Positions 7,499 to 16,831 of a stretch of DNA of 33,787 nucleotides are shown piece after piece (within the stretch, counting starts at the first letter, position 1; every line of letters begins with the position of its first letter). Origin of the DNA: a virus; the IMG/VR virus record IMGVR_UViG_3300023179_000305, positions 1-33,787 of that record; one strand, 5' to 3'. The notes below the pieces were generated by a model that was not told where the DNA came from, made no database searches, and worked only from the letters and a program-made list of their open reading frames with translations. The translations under genes and the position numbers were made by a program.

Positions 7499-8785
7499 AT
7501 AATTAAGTATAATTTTTCCATCATATACTATATTATATTCTATTGCACTATCTGTACCATATAAAATATAATCTATATTAGATTCTTTACCTAATAATCC
7601 AGTAATTGAACTATATAATATATTACCACTAGTAAATATTCCTCTAGTTCCAAAATCTGGATCAAGATCAAAATTGAAACTTAAAGTCGCGGTTTTATTA
7701 CTTCCGATTGAAGAATCATAATTTATATTATTGAATCTACAGCCACTAAATATGAATTTAGTTGGATAAACTCCTCTAGTATTATTAATTTTATCGAAAT
7801 TAACTACAATATTATAATCACTATCTTGATTCAATGTATCTAAAAATGAACCACTTAAATTTTCTTTTACAATAAAACTAGTATTTAATGTGCCATTTAT
7901 TGGAAATTCTATTTTTCTTAAAAGTGGTAGTTTATAATTAATAGATCGATATGCTTTTCTATTAAAGTTCAATGAAAAATCAAGACTTTGAATTGCATCT
8001 GTATAGAAAGCTAAACCATTATTATTAGTATAAAAACTTACATTTGCATCTCCTGGCAATAAAATATTTTGTCCACTAATCTGTTGGTCATTATAATTTA
8101 AACTTTTTGGTATAATAATTTGTTCTGATTGATTTTCTGAAAAACCAGATTTTAAATTTAATATTGAATATGGAAGGTTTGATCCACTTAAATAATATGT
8201 AATATTATCTGCAGTATAACTTTGATTAACCTCTGGTACATTTCCTACCGCAATACTAAAAGAATATTCGTTTAAGTATGCATTTTGAAAATGTAAAACA
8301 CCATAATTATTTGAATTAGAATCAAGTATATCAGATAATCCAGTAGGATTTATAGAATAATCTGTTATTGGATAATTAAGAAAAAGATCATTTTCATCTT
8401 CATTTACTATAAGATAAAAATCTCTTTTATTTAATTCTGATATATTTGTACATAATCCAGAAAACATTGGAGAATTATATAAACTATTAAAATTTGCAAC
8501 ATCAAAATTCAATCTATTTTCATTTGTGACTCCATCTGGAATATAAGAAAAATTAAATGTAACTTCTGGCGCTAATCCTTGACCGCGAAAAATATTTTGT
8601 TTTTGACCAAAACTTTGAGCGTCAAGTTCATTTTTTTGAATTGCGTAATTAAATGATTGTATTTTTTCTAACTTTTTAAGTATTCTATAACCACTAAGAT
8701 AATAGTCAGAGTAAATATTTTGTTCTCCAGAATATGGACCAACAAATAAACCTTGTACATTATAGATTATTCTATTTCTAGCCAT
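7496..8785 (-). CDS. Virion structural protein, probable tail protein
   Basis: A 429-residue, Asn-, Ser- and Tyr-rich protein opening with NRIIYNVQGLFVGPYSG. It is followed by an internally symmetrical all-beta pattern: two similar halves with IQSFNYAIQKN near residues 42-52 and LDFSLNFNRKAYRSI near 270-285. I recall similar N-termini in virion proteins of other large phages, some annotated as tail tube-like, but cannot assign it securely. It lies among fibre genes and downstream of the portal. The ATG has an AAGG-containing leader, and an AAAGTGTAAT element lies 21 bases upstream. Confidence 0.6.
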   Translation of the reverse strand: MARNRIIYNVQGLFVGPYSGEQNIYSDYYLSGYRILKKLEKIQSFNYAIQKNELDAQSFGQKQNIFRGQGLAPEVTFNFSYIPDGVTNENRLNFDVANFNSLYNSPMFSGLCTNISELNKRDFYLIVNEDENDLFLNYPITDYSINPTGLSDILDSNSNNYGVLHFQNAYLNEYSFSIAVGNVPEVNQSYTADNITYYLSGSNLPYSILNLKSGFSENQSEQIIIPKSLNYNDQQISGQNILLPGDANVSFYTNNNGLAFYTDAIQSLDFSLNFNRKAYRSINYKLPLLRKIEFPINGTLNTSFIVKENLSGSFLDTLNQDSDYNIVVNFDKINNTRGVYPTKFIFSGCRFNNINYDSSIGSNKTATLSFNFDLDPDFGTRGIFTSGNILYSSITGLLGKESNIDYILYGTDSAIEYNIVYDGKIILNY

Positions 8786-8806
8786 TTACCTTAATCCTTA
8801 AATAGG

Positions 8807-8816
8807 ATTACACTTT
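8807..8816 (-). promoter_or_regulatory. AAAGTGTAAT element, distal copy
   Basis: Minus-strand AAAGTGTAAT, 21 bases before the 8785 start. This is farther than the usual 5-13, and an SD-like AAGG lies in between. Confidence 0.5.
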
Positions 8817-8832
8817 TATTTGAAATTAAATT

Positions 8833-9291
8833 TTACCAAATAGACATTGCGGTTCTTGTCCAATTTGTTCCATTATGTCTATAAAAATAATTATTATCAA
8901 AAGAAATTTGTCCGCTCGTACCAGGAGAATTTGGAGAACTAATTGTTGTATTTAGTTTTATACATACTCCACTTATAAAATCTAGTGTTAATGTATTAGG
9001 ACCATAAGATACATGTTGTGAATTTATTGAATCAGCAATAACTACTGCTCCACTATGAGCAGAATTAATAGTTGTATTACTTCCAGCAAGAATAGTAGAA
9101 TTTGAAGCCAAAACAGAATTATTTTTACCACCTAAAATTAAAGAAAAATTTCCAGAAACAAGATTGTCCTTACCAGCTAATATACCTTGACTATCAAAAA
9201 ATCCAAAATTATTATTGTTATCTTCGCTATAACCAGCAAGAGTTCCATTTGGATTAGATTGTCTAAAAATAATGTCTGTATTAACTATCAT
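8833..9291 (-). CDS. Short fibre / adhesin protein with beta-roll repeats
   Basis: A 152-residue protein. Residues about 35-90 carry ILAGKDNLVSGNFSLILGG and related repeats of the YadA-head type. The C-terminus has a tip-like motif, GTSGQISFDNNYFYRHNG followed by a Trp-Arg-x-x-x-x-x-x-Trp pattern. A similar segment (GLRGNIAFDNNHIYY) occurs in the neighbouring 9288-10535 protein, suggesting a shared fibre module. Its start codon overlaps the stop of that gene by four bases, so translation is coupled. Likely a small fibre or fibre tip; the receptor is unknown. Confidence 0.6.
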   Translation of the reverse strand: MIVNTDIIFRQSNPNGTLAGYSEDNNNNFGFFDSQGILAGKDNLVSGNFSLILGGKNNSVLASNSTILAGSNTTINSAHSGAVVIADSINSQHVSYGPNTLTLDFISGVCIKLNTTISSPNSPGTSGQISFDNNYFYRHNGTNWTRTAMSIW

Positions 9292-10535
9292 ACAAATGGA
9301 TAAGATCTAAAATCACCATTATTATATAAACTGGTAATTTCTTCTTGAGTTAAAATTTTATTTTTCCAAAAACCAAGATTTTTGACTTGAACATTATTGA
9401 CTTGTGTTACATTGAACGAAGCGCCTCCATATATACTAACGTCAGTAAAATTAATACTACCTATTCCTCCTACTGGTGATGCTCCTATAGCCATACCAAT
9501 TGCTTGAGATTCTTTACTTACAGCCCTAGGAACACTCAGTGGTATCCCTTGGTAAGATTTAGAGTCTTCTAGATTTCCGTTTACATATAGTTTTATTTCT
9601 TTTGTTGTTGCATTGTTTGTGGCAACAATTTGAGTTAAAGTTCCAGTACTTATATTAGAATTTGATGCAACATTTATCCATCTATTACCATTGTTAGGAA
9701 AATTAAGCTGCGGCCAGTATATATCAGTATTATAAAGAGATGTTTGCAATCCACTTGTATGAGCGCTTAGGCCAAAAACTATATTTTGCCCAGACAGATA
9801 ATTTCCAGAAGTTAAATTACTTTTATTTGCAAATCTAAAATGAAAACCTAAAGCTCCATAAAGACTTCCTAATATCATTGTTGAAAGACTAGAAGTATTT
9901 GGAATTCTTCTTGTTTCAAAACTAATTGAGAAATCTTGATTATAGCTTACAAGATCTACTAAATTACTACCATAATTTAAAAGAGAGGCAGTATTATAAT
10001 TATTACCATTTGGATAATTTAAATATCCACTAACAGTACTAAAAAAAGCAGATGGAAGAGGAGGATTACCTGGACCACCAAAAGATTTAGGTACAGACCA
10101 CCATATATTATTATTTGCAGAGGCCACGTCTATAAAAATATATGAGCCTAAATCTGGATTTACATATCTTTGTCCATTTGGTAGATTCCGGAAAGGTGAT
10201 TGTAATTTCCACCAATTTGTTGGATTTGTAATATTTACTGGACTTGGAACGGAAATAAATACATCGTTATCATTACCTTTCCATCGAGCTAATCTTCCTC
10301 TGAGCCAATCATTAGTATTTCTACAATAATATATGTGATTATTATCAAAAGCTATATTACCTCTTAGTCCATAGTCTCCTGTATTTGAAGGAGTTTCTAC
10401 GATCATTAGATCTCTATTTAAATTTTTATCTACAACTAGTCTATATCCAGAAATAATAAATTCATTTGTATTATCGTTAACTTGAACTAATTTACCTGGA
10501 GCAGAATAAAAAATTTGATTAAATGTAGATGCCAT
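9288..10535 (-). CDS. Fibre protein with LamG/concanavalin-like domain
   Basis: A 415-residue protein. The N-terminal part (residues about 50-85) contains GLRGNIAFDNNHIYY, a segment shared with the next gene. Residues about 180-412 form a probable LamG-like jelly roll: SISFETRR, IVATNNATTKEIKLYVNGNL, then the family-typical ending LGFWKNKILTQEEITSLYNN. Such domains bind glycans or other surface ligands and are common in phage fibres. The ATG has a weak GGAG upstream, and the gene lies two bases downstream of the 10538-10978 gene. Expected at the distal tail for host recognition. Confidence 0.7.
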   Translation of the reverse strand: MASTFNQIFYSAPGKLVQVNDNTNEFIISGYRLVVDKNLNRDLMIVETPSNTGDYGLRGNIAFDNNHIYYCRNTNDWLRGRLARWKGNDNDVFISVPSPVNITNPTNWWKLQSPFRNLPNGQRYVNPDLGSYIFIDVASANNNIWWSVPKSFGGPGNPPLPSAFFSTVSGYLNYPNGNNYNTASLLNYGSNLVDLVSYNQDFSISFETRRIPNTSSLSTMILGSLYGALGFHFRFANKSNLTSGNYLSGQNIVFGLSAHTSGLQTSLYNTDIYWPQLNFPNNGNRWINVASNSNISTGTLTQIVATNNATTKEIKLYVNGNLEDSKSYQGIPLSVPRAVSKESQAIGMAIGASPVGGIGSINFTDVSIYGGASFNVTQVNNVQVKNLGFWKNKILTQEEITSLYNNGDFRSYPFV

Positions 10536-10537
10536 AA

Positions 10538-10978
10538 TTATGATACTCCATTAGTTTTACTTACACTAATCCAACCAGTGTAATTATTATTTCTTACTCC
10601 AAGAAATTCTCCGCCATTTAAACTTCCGATACTTAAAATTTCTGAAGCAAAATCAAATTTTTCATCTGGTGTATAACCAGAAATTGTTAATACATTATTT
10701 AAACTTGTGGATAAATTTTTAATTGTTATTATTTGTTTATCTATAATACTTGGCATATAGCCAGTATATTGATTGCTATCATTATCTGAATAAAAAATAT
10801 TCATAGACTTTGTTATATTAAAATTTGTATTCTTAAAGAAGTCATAATTTAAACTTCTATCGCCAAAATATATATTTGCTGGTTGATTGTTTCCAGAAAT
10901 ACGAACATATCTCAAGTCTAATTGACCAGAATTAGTCAATTGTTCAGTGAATATTTGTAAACCATTAAATGTACGCAT
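10538..10978 (-). CDS. Small fibre-type structural protein
   Basis: A 146-residue protein with a short N-terminal segment resembling fibre shaft starts (GQLDLRYVRISGNNQP), a central beta-rich part (QIITIKNLSTSLNNVLTISGY) and a C-terminus with FLGVRNNNYTGWISVSKT, a pattern common at the ends of phage fibre proteins. No enzymatic motif is seen. A TGTGTAAT variant of the start element lies seven bases before the ATG, and a second copy (AAAGTGTAAAT) lies about 20 bases further upstream. Likely part of the tail fibre set. Confidence 0.55.
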   Translation of the reverse strand: MRTFNGLQIFTEQLTNSGQLDLRYVRISGNNQPANIYFGDRSLNYDFFKNTNFNITKSMNIFYSDNDSNQYTGYMPSIIDKQIITIKNLSTSLNNVLTISGYTPDEKFDFASEILSIGSLNGGEFLGVRNNNYTGWISVSKTNGVS

Positions 10979-10985
10979 CTAATAA

Positions 10986-11016
10986 ATTACACAAAAAGTA
11001 TAAAGATTTACACTTT
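10986..11016 (-). promoter_or_regulatory. Double start element (TGTGTAAT plus AAAGTGTAAAT)
   Basis: Two copies on the minus strand, at 10986-10993 and 11006-11016. The nearer one is seven bases upstream of the 10978 start, which lacks an SD. Confidence 0.6.
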
Positions 11017-11021
11017 ATATA

Positions 11022-12944
11022 TTAATTCTTACTGTGATATAATAGACTTGCTAAATAATTTGAGACTTGATGTTCTGAAGATATTTCTTGAATTTGATTT
11101 ATTTGGTCTTGATTTTTATCAAAAGGTTTTTCAATATACTCTTCTATCTTAGACTTCCAATTTTCTGGAGATTCATTCGCAATAATAATCTCAGATATTT
11201 TTTCCGCATCTTCTTTTTGTTGATTGCTTAGTTTTTTAACATTAAACTTCTTTCTAACTGCAGATTTAACCTCTTCTTCAAGATCTTGACTTGCAAGAAT
11301 GTTCTCTTTAATTTTAGTGACTGAGAAATTAGAGCTTGCCCCAATTGGCGCTATGTTTTTAGTAGATTGAGGTATACCAGTAGAACCACTTGGTCTACCA
11401 GCTTGACCAGCTCCACCACCAATAATTGGTTGATAAAGACCTTGATCTTTAAGTTGTTTAAATTTAAGTTGAGAATCAACTGATTCTTGAACTGTTGGAA
11501 GTCTACCGCTATCAATAGCTTGTAAACCTTCTTCTGGAGTAAGAACTCCAAGTTCAATAAGGCGATTAAATATACGCGAGTATTGAACATCATCTTTAAG
11601 ATTCATTTCTTCGAAGGATGGAGTTGGGAAATTTTTAAATCCAAGATCTTTACTCATTCTACGTATTTCTGGGATTAAGAATTCATTCAAGAAAACTTCA
11701 CGAGCTTGTTTTAATCTCTCGACAAATACTTGAATTTTAATACTTTGATTTGCAAATTTTTCGCTGCCAATTAATACATTATTAAGACCAATTTGAATAT
11801 CTCTATCAACAACTTCATATTTTTGTGGGCCAATTAAATTACCAATATCTGGAATTACAAATTGTGCTTTGGTTGTATAATCAGCGATAAGAACTCTACC
11901 AACACTCTGATTTTCGAAAAGAGCTTGCATGGCTTGCAAATTCTTTTGATTGACTCCACCTTTATCTGGATCTGTTCCCATTGTAACAAGAAGAACTGCT
12001 TGTTGCATTGTTCTTGTAACTGCCATATCCATTTTTTTCATTTCTAATTTCCAATTAATATCATCTAATACTGGAAAACCCATTGGAATAGAAAGTGGCT
12101 CATAGTCTTGTTTTTTATAGAATACAGCGGCTAATCTTTTTGGATCAAGAGGAAGCAGGATATATGAGACTCCTTTATTTCTAACTTGTTCTTTAATCTC
12201 AGATGGAAGTGATTCATAAACTTCTTTATCTTCGTCTGTTTTAGGATCTCTAAGTCTTTCTAGTTCATAATCACTAAGAAGTTTATAATACATATTAAAT
12301 GAATAATTCACTGTCCCACCAACATAAACATCTGCTGGATTGATAATCGTATATCTTGCAGGAAGTTTAACATTTCCATCTTCTGCGATTGACTTTAGTT
12401 TTGATCCAAATGTTTGAGTAACTCTAAGAATTTGTTCTGGATTCAATGATGTATCAAATCTATAAGTAAACACATTCCCACTACGATAATATTCACGAAA
12501 AAATTGATCTTGAAAACTAGCAAGGTTAATTTTCTTAAAATATGCTTCAAAAAATTCTCTAGCTTTTTGACTTCCACCGCTTAAATATATTGGACTACTT
12601 GAAAATTCAGTCATTAAATCGATTGTATTTCTGAAAATAGCAACATTATAATATGCTTTTTGACATAGGATAATGGCATCTCTAACATCTAGAGTTGAAA
12701 GGTTTTTTACATAAGTTGAGTACCTAAATGGAATTAATCCTGTATCAATATTAGTAAATCTATTAGTTCTTTCTATCGTAGAAGCCGCATTTCTACGAAC
12801 TCCTGTAGCCGCAGCTCTTACTTCTGACATTTTAATCTTTGGCTTATTAACATCACTACCATATACCATTAATGGGGTAGCTTCAGATATTGGAACCGCG
12901 AAAGAAGCTTTGACTTCTTCTATTTTCTTGGGTTTTTTGCTCAT
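11022..12944 (-). CDS. Portal protein
   Basis: A 640-residue protein directly downstream of TerL, the standard location of the portal gene. Residues about 70-480 have the mixed alpha/beta pattern of portal clip, wing and stem domains. An early region, YSTYVKNLSTLDVRDAIILC and AIFRNTIDLMTEF (residues about 75-115), is typical of phage portals. A Gly/Pro-rich linker at about 515-540 (GGGAGQAGRPSGSTG) separates a helical C-terminal tail. The portal dodecamer forms the DNA entry channel and docks the terminase. An AAGTGTAAT element lies 11 bases before the ATG instead of an SD. Confidence 0.85.
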   Translation of the reverse strand: MSKKPKKIEEVKASFAVPISEATPLMVYGSDVNKPKIKMSEVRAAATGVRRNAASTIERTNRFTNIDTGLIPFRYSTYVKNLSTLDVRDAIILCQKAYYNVAIFRNTIDLMTEFSSSPIYLSGGSQKAREFFEAYFKKINLASFQDQFFREYYRSGNVFTYRFDTSLNPEQILRVTQTFGSKLKSIAEDGNVKLPARYTIINPADVYVGGTVNYSFNMYYKLLSDYELERLRDPKTDEDKEVYESLPSEIKEQVRNKGVSYILLPLDPKRLAAVFYKKQDYEPLSIPMGFPVLDDINWKLEMKKMDMAVTRTMQQAVLLVTMGTDPDKGGVNQKNLQAMQALFENQSVGRVLIADYTTKAQFVIPDIGNLIGPQKYEVVDRDIQIGLNNVLIGSEKFANQSIKIQVFVERLKQAREVFLNEFLIPEIRRMSKDLGFKNFPTPSFEEMNLKDDVQYSRIFNRLIELGVLTPEEGLQAIDSGRLPTVQESVDSQLKFKQLKDQGLYQPIIGGGAGQAGRPSGSTGIPQSTKNIAPIGASSNFSVTKIKENILASQDLEEEVKSAVRKKFNVKKLSNQQKEDAEKISEIIIANESPENWKSKIEEYIEKPFDKNQDQINQIQEISSEHQVSNYLASLLYHSKN

Positions 12945-12955
12945 TTAACGTAAAT

Positions 12956-12965
12956 ATTACACTTA
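12956..12965 (-). promoter_or_regulatory. TAAGTGTAAT start element of the portal gene
   Basis: Minus-strand TAAGTGTAAT, 11 bases before the portal start. Its TAA is the TerL stop codon. Confidence 0.7.
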
Positions 12966-14807
12966 TTTTATCATTATTGGCGTAAAAGTGTTCGATATCT
13001 CCTCTTTTGGTGCGTTTATTATATCATTATAACACTTGAGACCCCAATTTGCTAATAAAAGTGCAGAATAATTATCTTTTCTGGCCTTATTCGCTGAAGA
13101 ACTTCTTTTTAAATGTTGAGGTAAATCAAAAGATTGAGTGCCTCTAGCTGTAGAAGAATGTTCTATAAGAGTGCATTGTTTTTTAGTCTGATAGATAAAG
13201 TCATCCTGATTCTCTATGAAGTCTAAAGTTGACCAATCTTTCTTTTCTTCTGTTTTCATAAGATCTATGGGTATATTTTGATTAAATTGATTTTCAAAAA
13301 AACTATCATTCCCACATGTTTTACTAGCGAACCATATTTTTTTATAATCAATAGAAGCTTGGAGGTGTTCATTAGATTTTCTTATAAATGTACTTGTAAA
13401 TACTTGATTAAAAGCAATTTTCTTTGCTTCTAAATTATAAGAATTCCTTGCTCGTTTTATTTCATGATCATAATCTAGACCTTCTAGATCAGAATTAAAT
13501 TCGAAAGAATTTATTTTTAAATTATTATTTTTAAATAATTCAGATTCATTACAAGCAGAAAGAAATACATCTGCTCCAGCATTATCAAGTATCATAAATA
13601 CAATATTAAAATTAGTCATTATATAATATAAATATTGTACATGATTTTTTAAATTTCCAAGCCCAGCATATGTATGCACAAGAGTACCAGTTTTTGTTTC
13701 TTCATCGATCTCTATAACTGCCATTGCAAAATAATCCGCGTTAGGACTATCACTCATATTTGGATCGATTCCTAAAATATATTTTTTATTAGAAAGACCT
13801 TTCATAAGAGTATGAGGTGATTGTCCATTTAGGATAGTGCATTCTTCCATCTTCTTTGCACTAAAATAACTATCACTTCCATCAATAAATCTCGCGCAAT
13901 ATTCTCGTAAAAAACTACTATGACTTGATCCGCCAGCTTGAGCTTCTTCAATAATTGTTTTATCAATCATTTCTTCTGGTAATGCTTCGTAACTCATTTG
14001 AGAAACGAAATAAGTCGCTTCATTCTCTTCTTTTGAATATATTTTCTCTGTCCATTCGTTATATGTTTTATAAAGATTTTCAAAAGTGTAACTAGCAGAA
14101 GAAAGAGCAATCATTTTACTATTATTAGGAAATACCATTCTATCCTCCTCTTTCATAGCGCCTTCTTTGATTAAATTATCTTCTATCTCTCTTATCTCCA
14201 TACGTTCTTTCATATTTTGTGGAGCAACAAGAAATGGCATAAGAACTGTTTTTACAATATCTTCGGATAATAAAAGAAACTCATCAAGCACAAGCACATT
14301 AGCTCTAAATCCTCGAATTTTTTCACCGCTTAATGGAATTGCTACTATGCTTCCTCCATTAATTTGCCATTCATATTGATCATTTCTTTTGCTTTTCGCA
14401 CCAAAAGCCTGCTTCAATAACTCACCACCTTTGCTATCTACAATTTTTTCTAAATTATTAAATATAAATCTTGCCGTTCTAAATGTAGGCCCAGCAATTA
14501 AAATTTTTGTATTTGGTTCAAATATACATTGAAGAAAACAAAAGACTGAGGCCATAAAGCTTTTCCCACATCCCCTTCCAAATACGCACATATTAAAATT
14601 TCTATTTAATAAACCTTTCAAATGTATCTCTTGATAAGGAGCTAATTTAATTCCACTAATTAATTCCGTAGTAAAGCCTAGATTTGCTCTAAGGAATTTA
14701 GCCAATGTAATCTTGGCTTCTTTATCATTGAGTATACCCTTTAACTGAGATAATTCAAGATTTATATCTGGATAATTTTTCTTGTATTTGTCTGGACAAT
14801 AAATCAT
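12963..14807 (-). CDS. Terminase large subunit (TerL)
   Basis: A 614-residue packaging motor. The ATPase domain shows a Walker A GRGCGKS at residues 77-83, a Walker B VLVLDE at 171-176 and a coupling motif SSAS at 236-239. The C-terminal nuclease domain begins around residue 340 with ILGIDPN (Asp348), and a second acidic cluster follows at FMILDNAGAD (Asp408, Asp413), fitting an RNase H-like nuclease. It cuts concatemeric DNA and pumps it into the prohead through the portal. Its start overlaps the stop of the ERCC4-type nuclease gene by four bases (ATGA), so the two are translationally coupled. Length is normal for the family. Confidence 0.93.
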   Translation of the reverse strand: MIYCPDKYKKNYPDINLELSQLKGILNDKEAKITLAKFLRANLGFTTELISGIKLAPYQEIHLKGLLNRNFNMCVFGRGCGKSFMASVFCFLQCIFEPNTKILIAGPTFRTARFIFNNLEKIVDSKGGELLKQAFGAKSKRNDQYEWQINGGSIVAIPLSGEKIRGFRANVLVLDEFLLLSEDIVKTVLMPFLVAPQNMKERMEIREIEDNLIKEGAMKEEDRMVFPNNSKMIALSSASYTFENLYKTYNEWTEKIYSKEENEATYFVSQMSYEALPEEMIDKTIIEEAQAGGSSHSSFLREYCARFIDGSDSYFSAKKMEECTILNGQSPHTLMKGLSNKKYILGIDPNMSDSPNADYFAMAVIEIDEETKTGTLVHTYAGLGNLKNHVQYLYYIMTNFNIVFMILDNAGADVFLSACNESELFKNNNLKINSFEFNSDLEGLDYDHEIKRARNSYNLEAKKIAFNQVFTSTFIRKSNEHLQASIDYKKIWFASKTCGNDSFFENQFNQNIPIDLMKTEEKKDWSTLDFIENQDDFIYQTKKQCTLIEHSSTARGTQSFDLPQHLKRSSSANKARKDNYSALLLANWGLKCYNDIINAPKEEISNTFTPIMIK

Positions 14808-15739
14808 AAAACTTTCATATCATAAGCTAGTTGAAGATCTATCTTTTTATAGAAACATTTACTAGCAAAAATTGACTCGATAATTCTTGTCATCTCTTTT
14901 CTACCATCAACAAAAAGAAATTGTAGATTATTATAATTTTGCAAAAGCTCGCGAACATTATGAAATATATATTCTGGAGTAGCTTTAATCTTTTTACTAA
15001 TATGTGGAAGATAAGGAAAGCTTAGAGCGTTACTTAGAGTTTCTTCTACCATAACTACAATATATGAATTATCTTTAAGAGCTTTCTCTATTTCACTCTT
15101 AAAACGATCATAGTTTTTCACGCTTAATGTACTAATGAAATCACTCAAACTTTTTCTTTCTATAAAACATCCACAATTATTATTAGAACAAGCATAGTCA
15201 CCAAAACTTAATGTCTTTATCTCAAAAGGTATATTAAATTTTAACCAGCTTTGCTCACGAGTATCAACATAGATTGTATCTTTTTGAGTTAATTTATTTT
15301 TAAAATTATCTCCGATTAGATTGGGATGAATAAATTTATTTTCTAAACCTATCTGCGAGCATACATCATAATAATCATTAAATATTTTATTATAAAAAAT
15401 AATAGAAGGAGCCATAATAGTTCTCAATTCAACTTGTGTGGGTGAATATATCAGATTCTTATTTTCTTTTCTTTTGATTAATAATTTTTTACAATATTCT
15501 TGACTTTTTTCTATCGATTGTTCTTTTAACCATTTTTTCATATTATTTTTATCATTAAAATCACTGCTAAAATATTGTTCTTTTGTTTTAAAATTGATCA
15601 AATCATTTGTTAGTAAATCTCTGCGTTCATAATAAGTTTGATAATATTTTACCTTATTTAATCCGTAGCTTTTTAATGCAAAGTGAAGACTTTTTTCGTC
15701 TTTAAATTCTTTGCCATCAATTTTACATATAATACTCAT
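14804..15739 (-). CDS. ERCC4/XPF-type nuclease
   Basis: A 311-residue protein. Residues 155-220 carry the ERCC4 nuclease signature: VDTREQ (Asp159, Glu162), SFGDY (Asp181) and FIERKSLSDF (Glu194, Arg195, Lys196, Asp200), followed by RF at 212-213. This family (XPF, MUS81, phage relatives) cuts branched or junction DNA with a metal ion. The N-terminal 150 residues are Lys- and Tyr-rich and not recognised. The gene is locked between the probable small terminase gene and TerL by four-base overlaps on both sides, so it is made together with the packaging motor. A role in clearing branched DNA before packaging, comparable to T4 gp49 endonuclease VII, is inference. Confidence 0.85.
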   Translation of the reverse strand: MSIICKIDGKEFKDEKSLHFALKSYGLNKVKYYQTYYERRDLLTNDLINFKTKEQYFSSDFNDKNNMKKWLKEQSIEKSQEYCKKLLIKRKENKNLIYSPTQVELRTIMAPSIIFYNKIFNDYYDVCSQIGLENKFIHPNLIGDNFKNKLTQKDTIYVDTREQSWLKFNIPFEIKTLSFGDYACSNNNCGCFIERKSLSDFISTLSVKNYDRFKSEIEKALKDNSYIVVMVEETLSNALSFPYLPHISKKIKATPEYIFHNVRELLQNYNNLQFLFVDGRKEMTRIIESIFASKCFYKKIDLQLAYDMKVL

Positions 15740-16830
15740 CCATTTAAAATATCTTCTTCTGATATTCCTAATATTTTAGACTTTAGTTCATCCATTGTTC
15801 CAAGTCTTTCGATTTCTTTTTTGATTACAGACTTTCTAAGTTCAGCCATTTTAATCAATTTTTGTCTTGATTCTTCTTGTTTCCACATCTCAACAAGATT
15901 TAATATACTAGCATTTTCCTTGACTTGCTTGCTAAGTCTTTCGCTTCTTTTAACTTTTAAATCATTAAGGAGTTTTTGTTGGCGATTTACACAATCATTA
16001 TATTCTTTTCGTGCGGTATTACTTGCTTCTACAAGCGTCATTGGAATTTTGCCATCTTCTTGAATTGCCATATCGATTTGATTCTGTAAAACATTAATAG
16101 TTTGTTGAATATTTGAAGAGATAACTACTTCTGTTGAAAGTACAATATATTGGTCAACTTCTTCTTGAGTTAAATCACTTTTATCATGAGTATATCTAAC
16201 AAAACTACTCTCAAAAAGATCGCGATCTCTTTCATCATCATAAAGATTAATCTGATGTCCAAATCTAAAAGTATTCATATAGCCAATTAATGAGTTAACC
16301 TCTTTCTTCTGTCTTGGCGTAATTTTATCTTTATCAATTCCATCAAGAATATATCTATTTATTTTAGCGATCATTCTTTCTTCACTTTTTGGCGCGCGAT
16401 ATTCTTCAGTTGAAACATTTTGATTATTAGCATCTAAATATTTAACATTAGATGGAACAGTCTTCATATATTCAAGAACGCTTCTTGTTTCTTGAGAAAG
16501 ATTGGTTAAACTTTCATTCTTAAATAAAATTTTAGCAATTTCTACTCCTGTCATTGTAGAACAATTATTGCTTATATATTCTTTTTGCTCGTCACTAAGT
16601 TCTATTAATCCCTTAGCTTGATATTCATGACTTTTCTTTGGTTTTATTTGTCTTGATGCAAGAAAATTTTTTACAGCTTTTCCTTCTTTACTTCTGCCAT
16701 CAAGATCATTTCTATTAAAAGCTAATTTTACAAGTTCAACTAAAGAAGGAGGATTATCTGGGCGATTATTCCATTCTTCTAATAATTTTAATTGTTGTTC
16801 TTGAGTTAGTTCTGGTAAATTTTCACTCAT
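15736..16830 (-). CDS. Probable terminase small subunit / DNA-binding packaging protein
   Basis: A 364-residue, largely helical, charged protein. The N-terminal part contains NNRPDNPPSLVELVKLAFN followed by a DGRSKEGKAVKNFLA stretch. A second helical unit (residues about 75-125, MTGVEIAKILF ... LSQETRSVLEY) looks like paired helix-turn-helix segments. A long C-terminal coiled coil spans about 255-350. Position directly upstream of the nuclease and TerL genes, with four-base overlap, fits a small terminase subunit that selects DNA for packaging. I recall similar proteins upstream of TerL in other large phages, but the functional assignment is inference. Confidence 0.6.
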   Translation of the reverse strand: MSENLPELTQEQQLKLLEEWNNRPDNPPSLVELVKLAFNRNDLDGRSKEGKAVKNFLASRQIKPKKSHEYQAKGLIELSDEQKEYISNNCSTMTGVEIAKILFKNESLTNLSQETRSVLEYMKTVPSNVKYLDANNQNVSTEEYRAPKSEERMIAKINRYILDGIDKDKITPRQKKEVNSLIGYMNTFRFGHQINLYDDERDRDLFESSFVRYTHDKSDLTQEEVDQYIVLSTEVVISSNIQQTINVLQNQIDMAIQEDGKIPMTLVEASNTARKEYNDCVNRQQKLLNDLKVKRSERLSKQVKENASILNLVEMWKQEESRQKLIKMAELRKSVIKKEIERLGTMDELKSKILGISEEDILNG

Positions 16831-16831
16831 A

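Noticed and set aside
11351-11593. Minus-strand open frame inside the portal gene
   Set aside because: Leucine-rich shadow in another frame of the portal linker and C-terminal region.
13625-13640. TATAAATA inside the TerL gene (plus strand), and other internal copies such as near 52 and 17369
   Set aside because: Expected by chance several times in DNA this AT-rich, and not placed before any gene on that strand.
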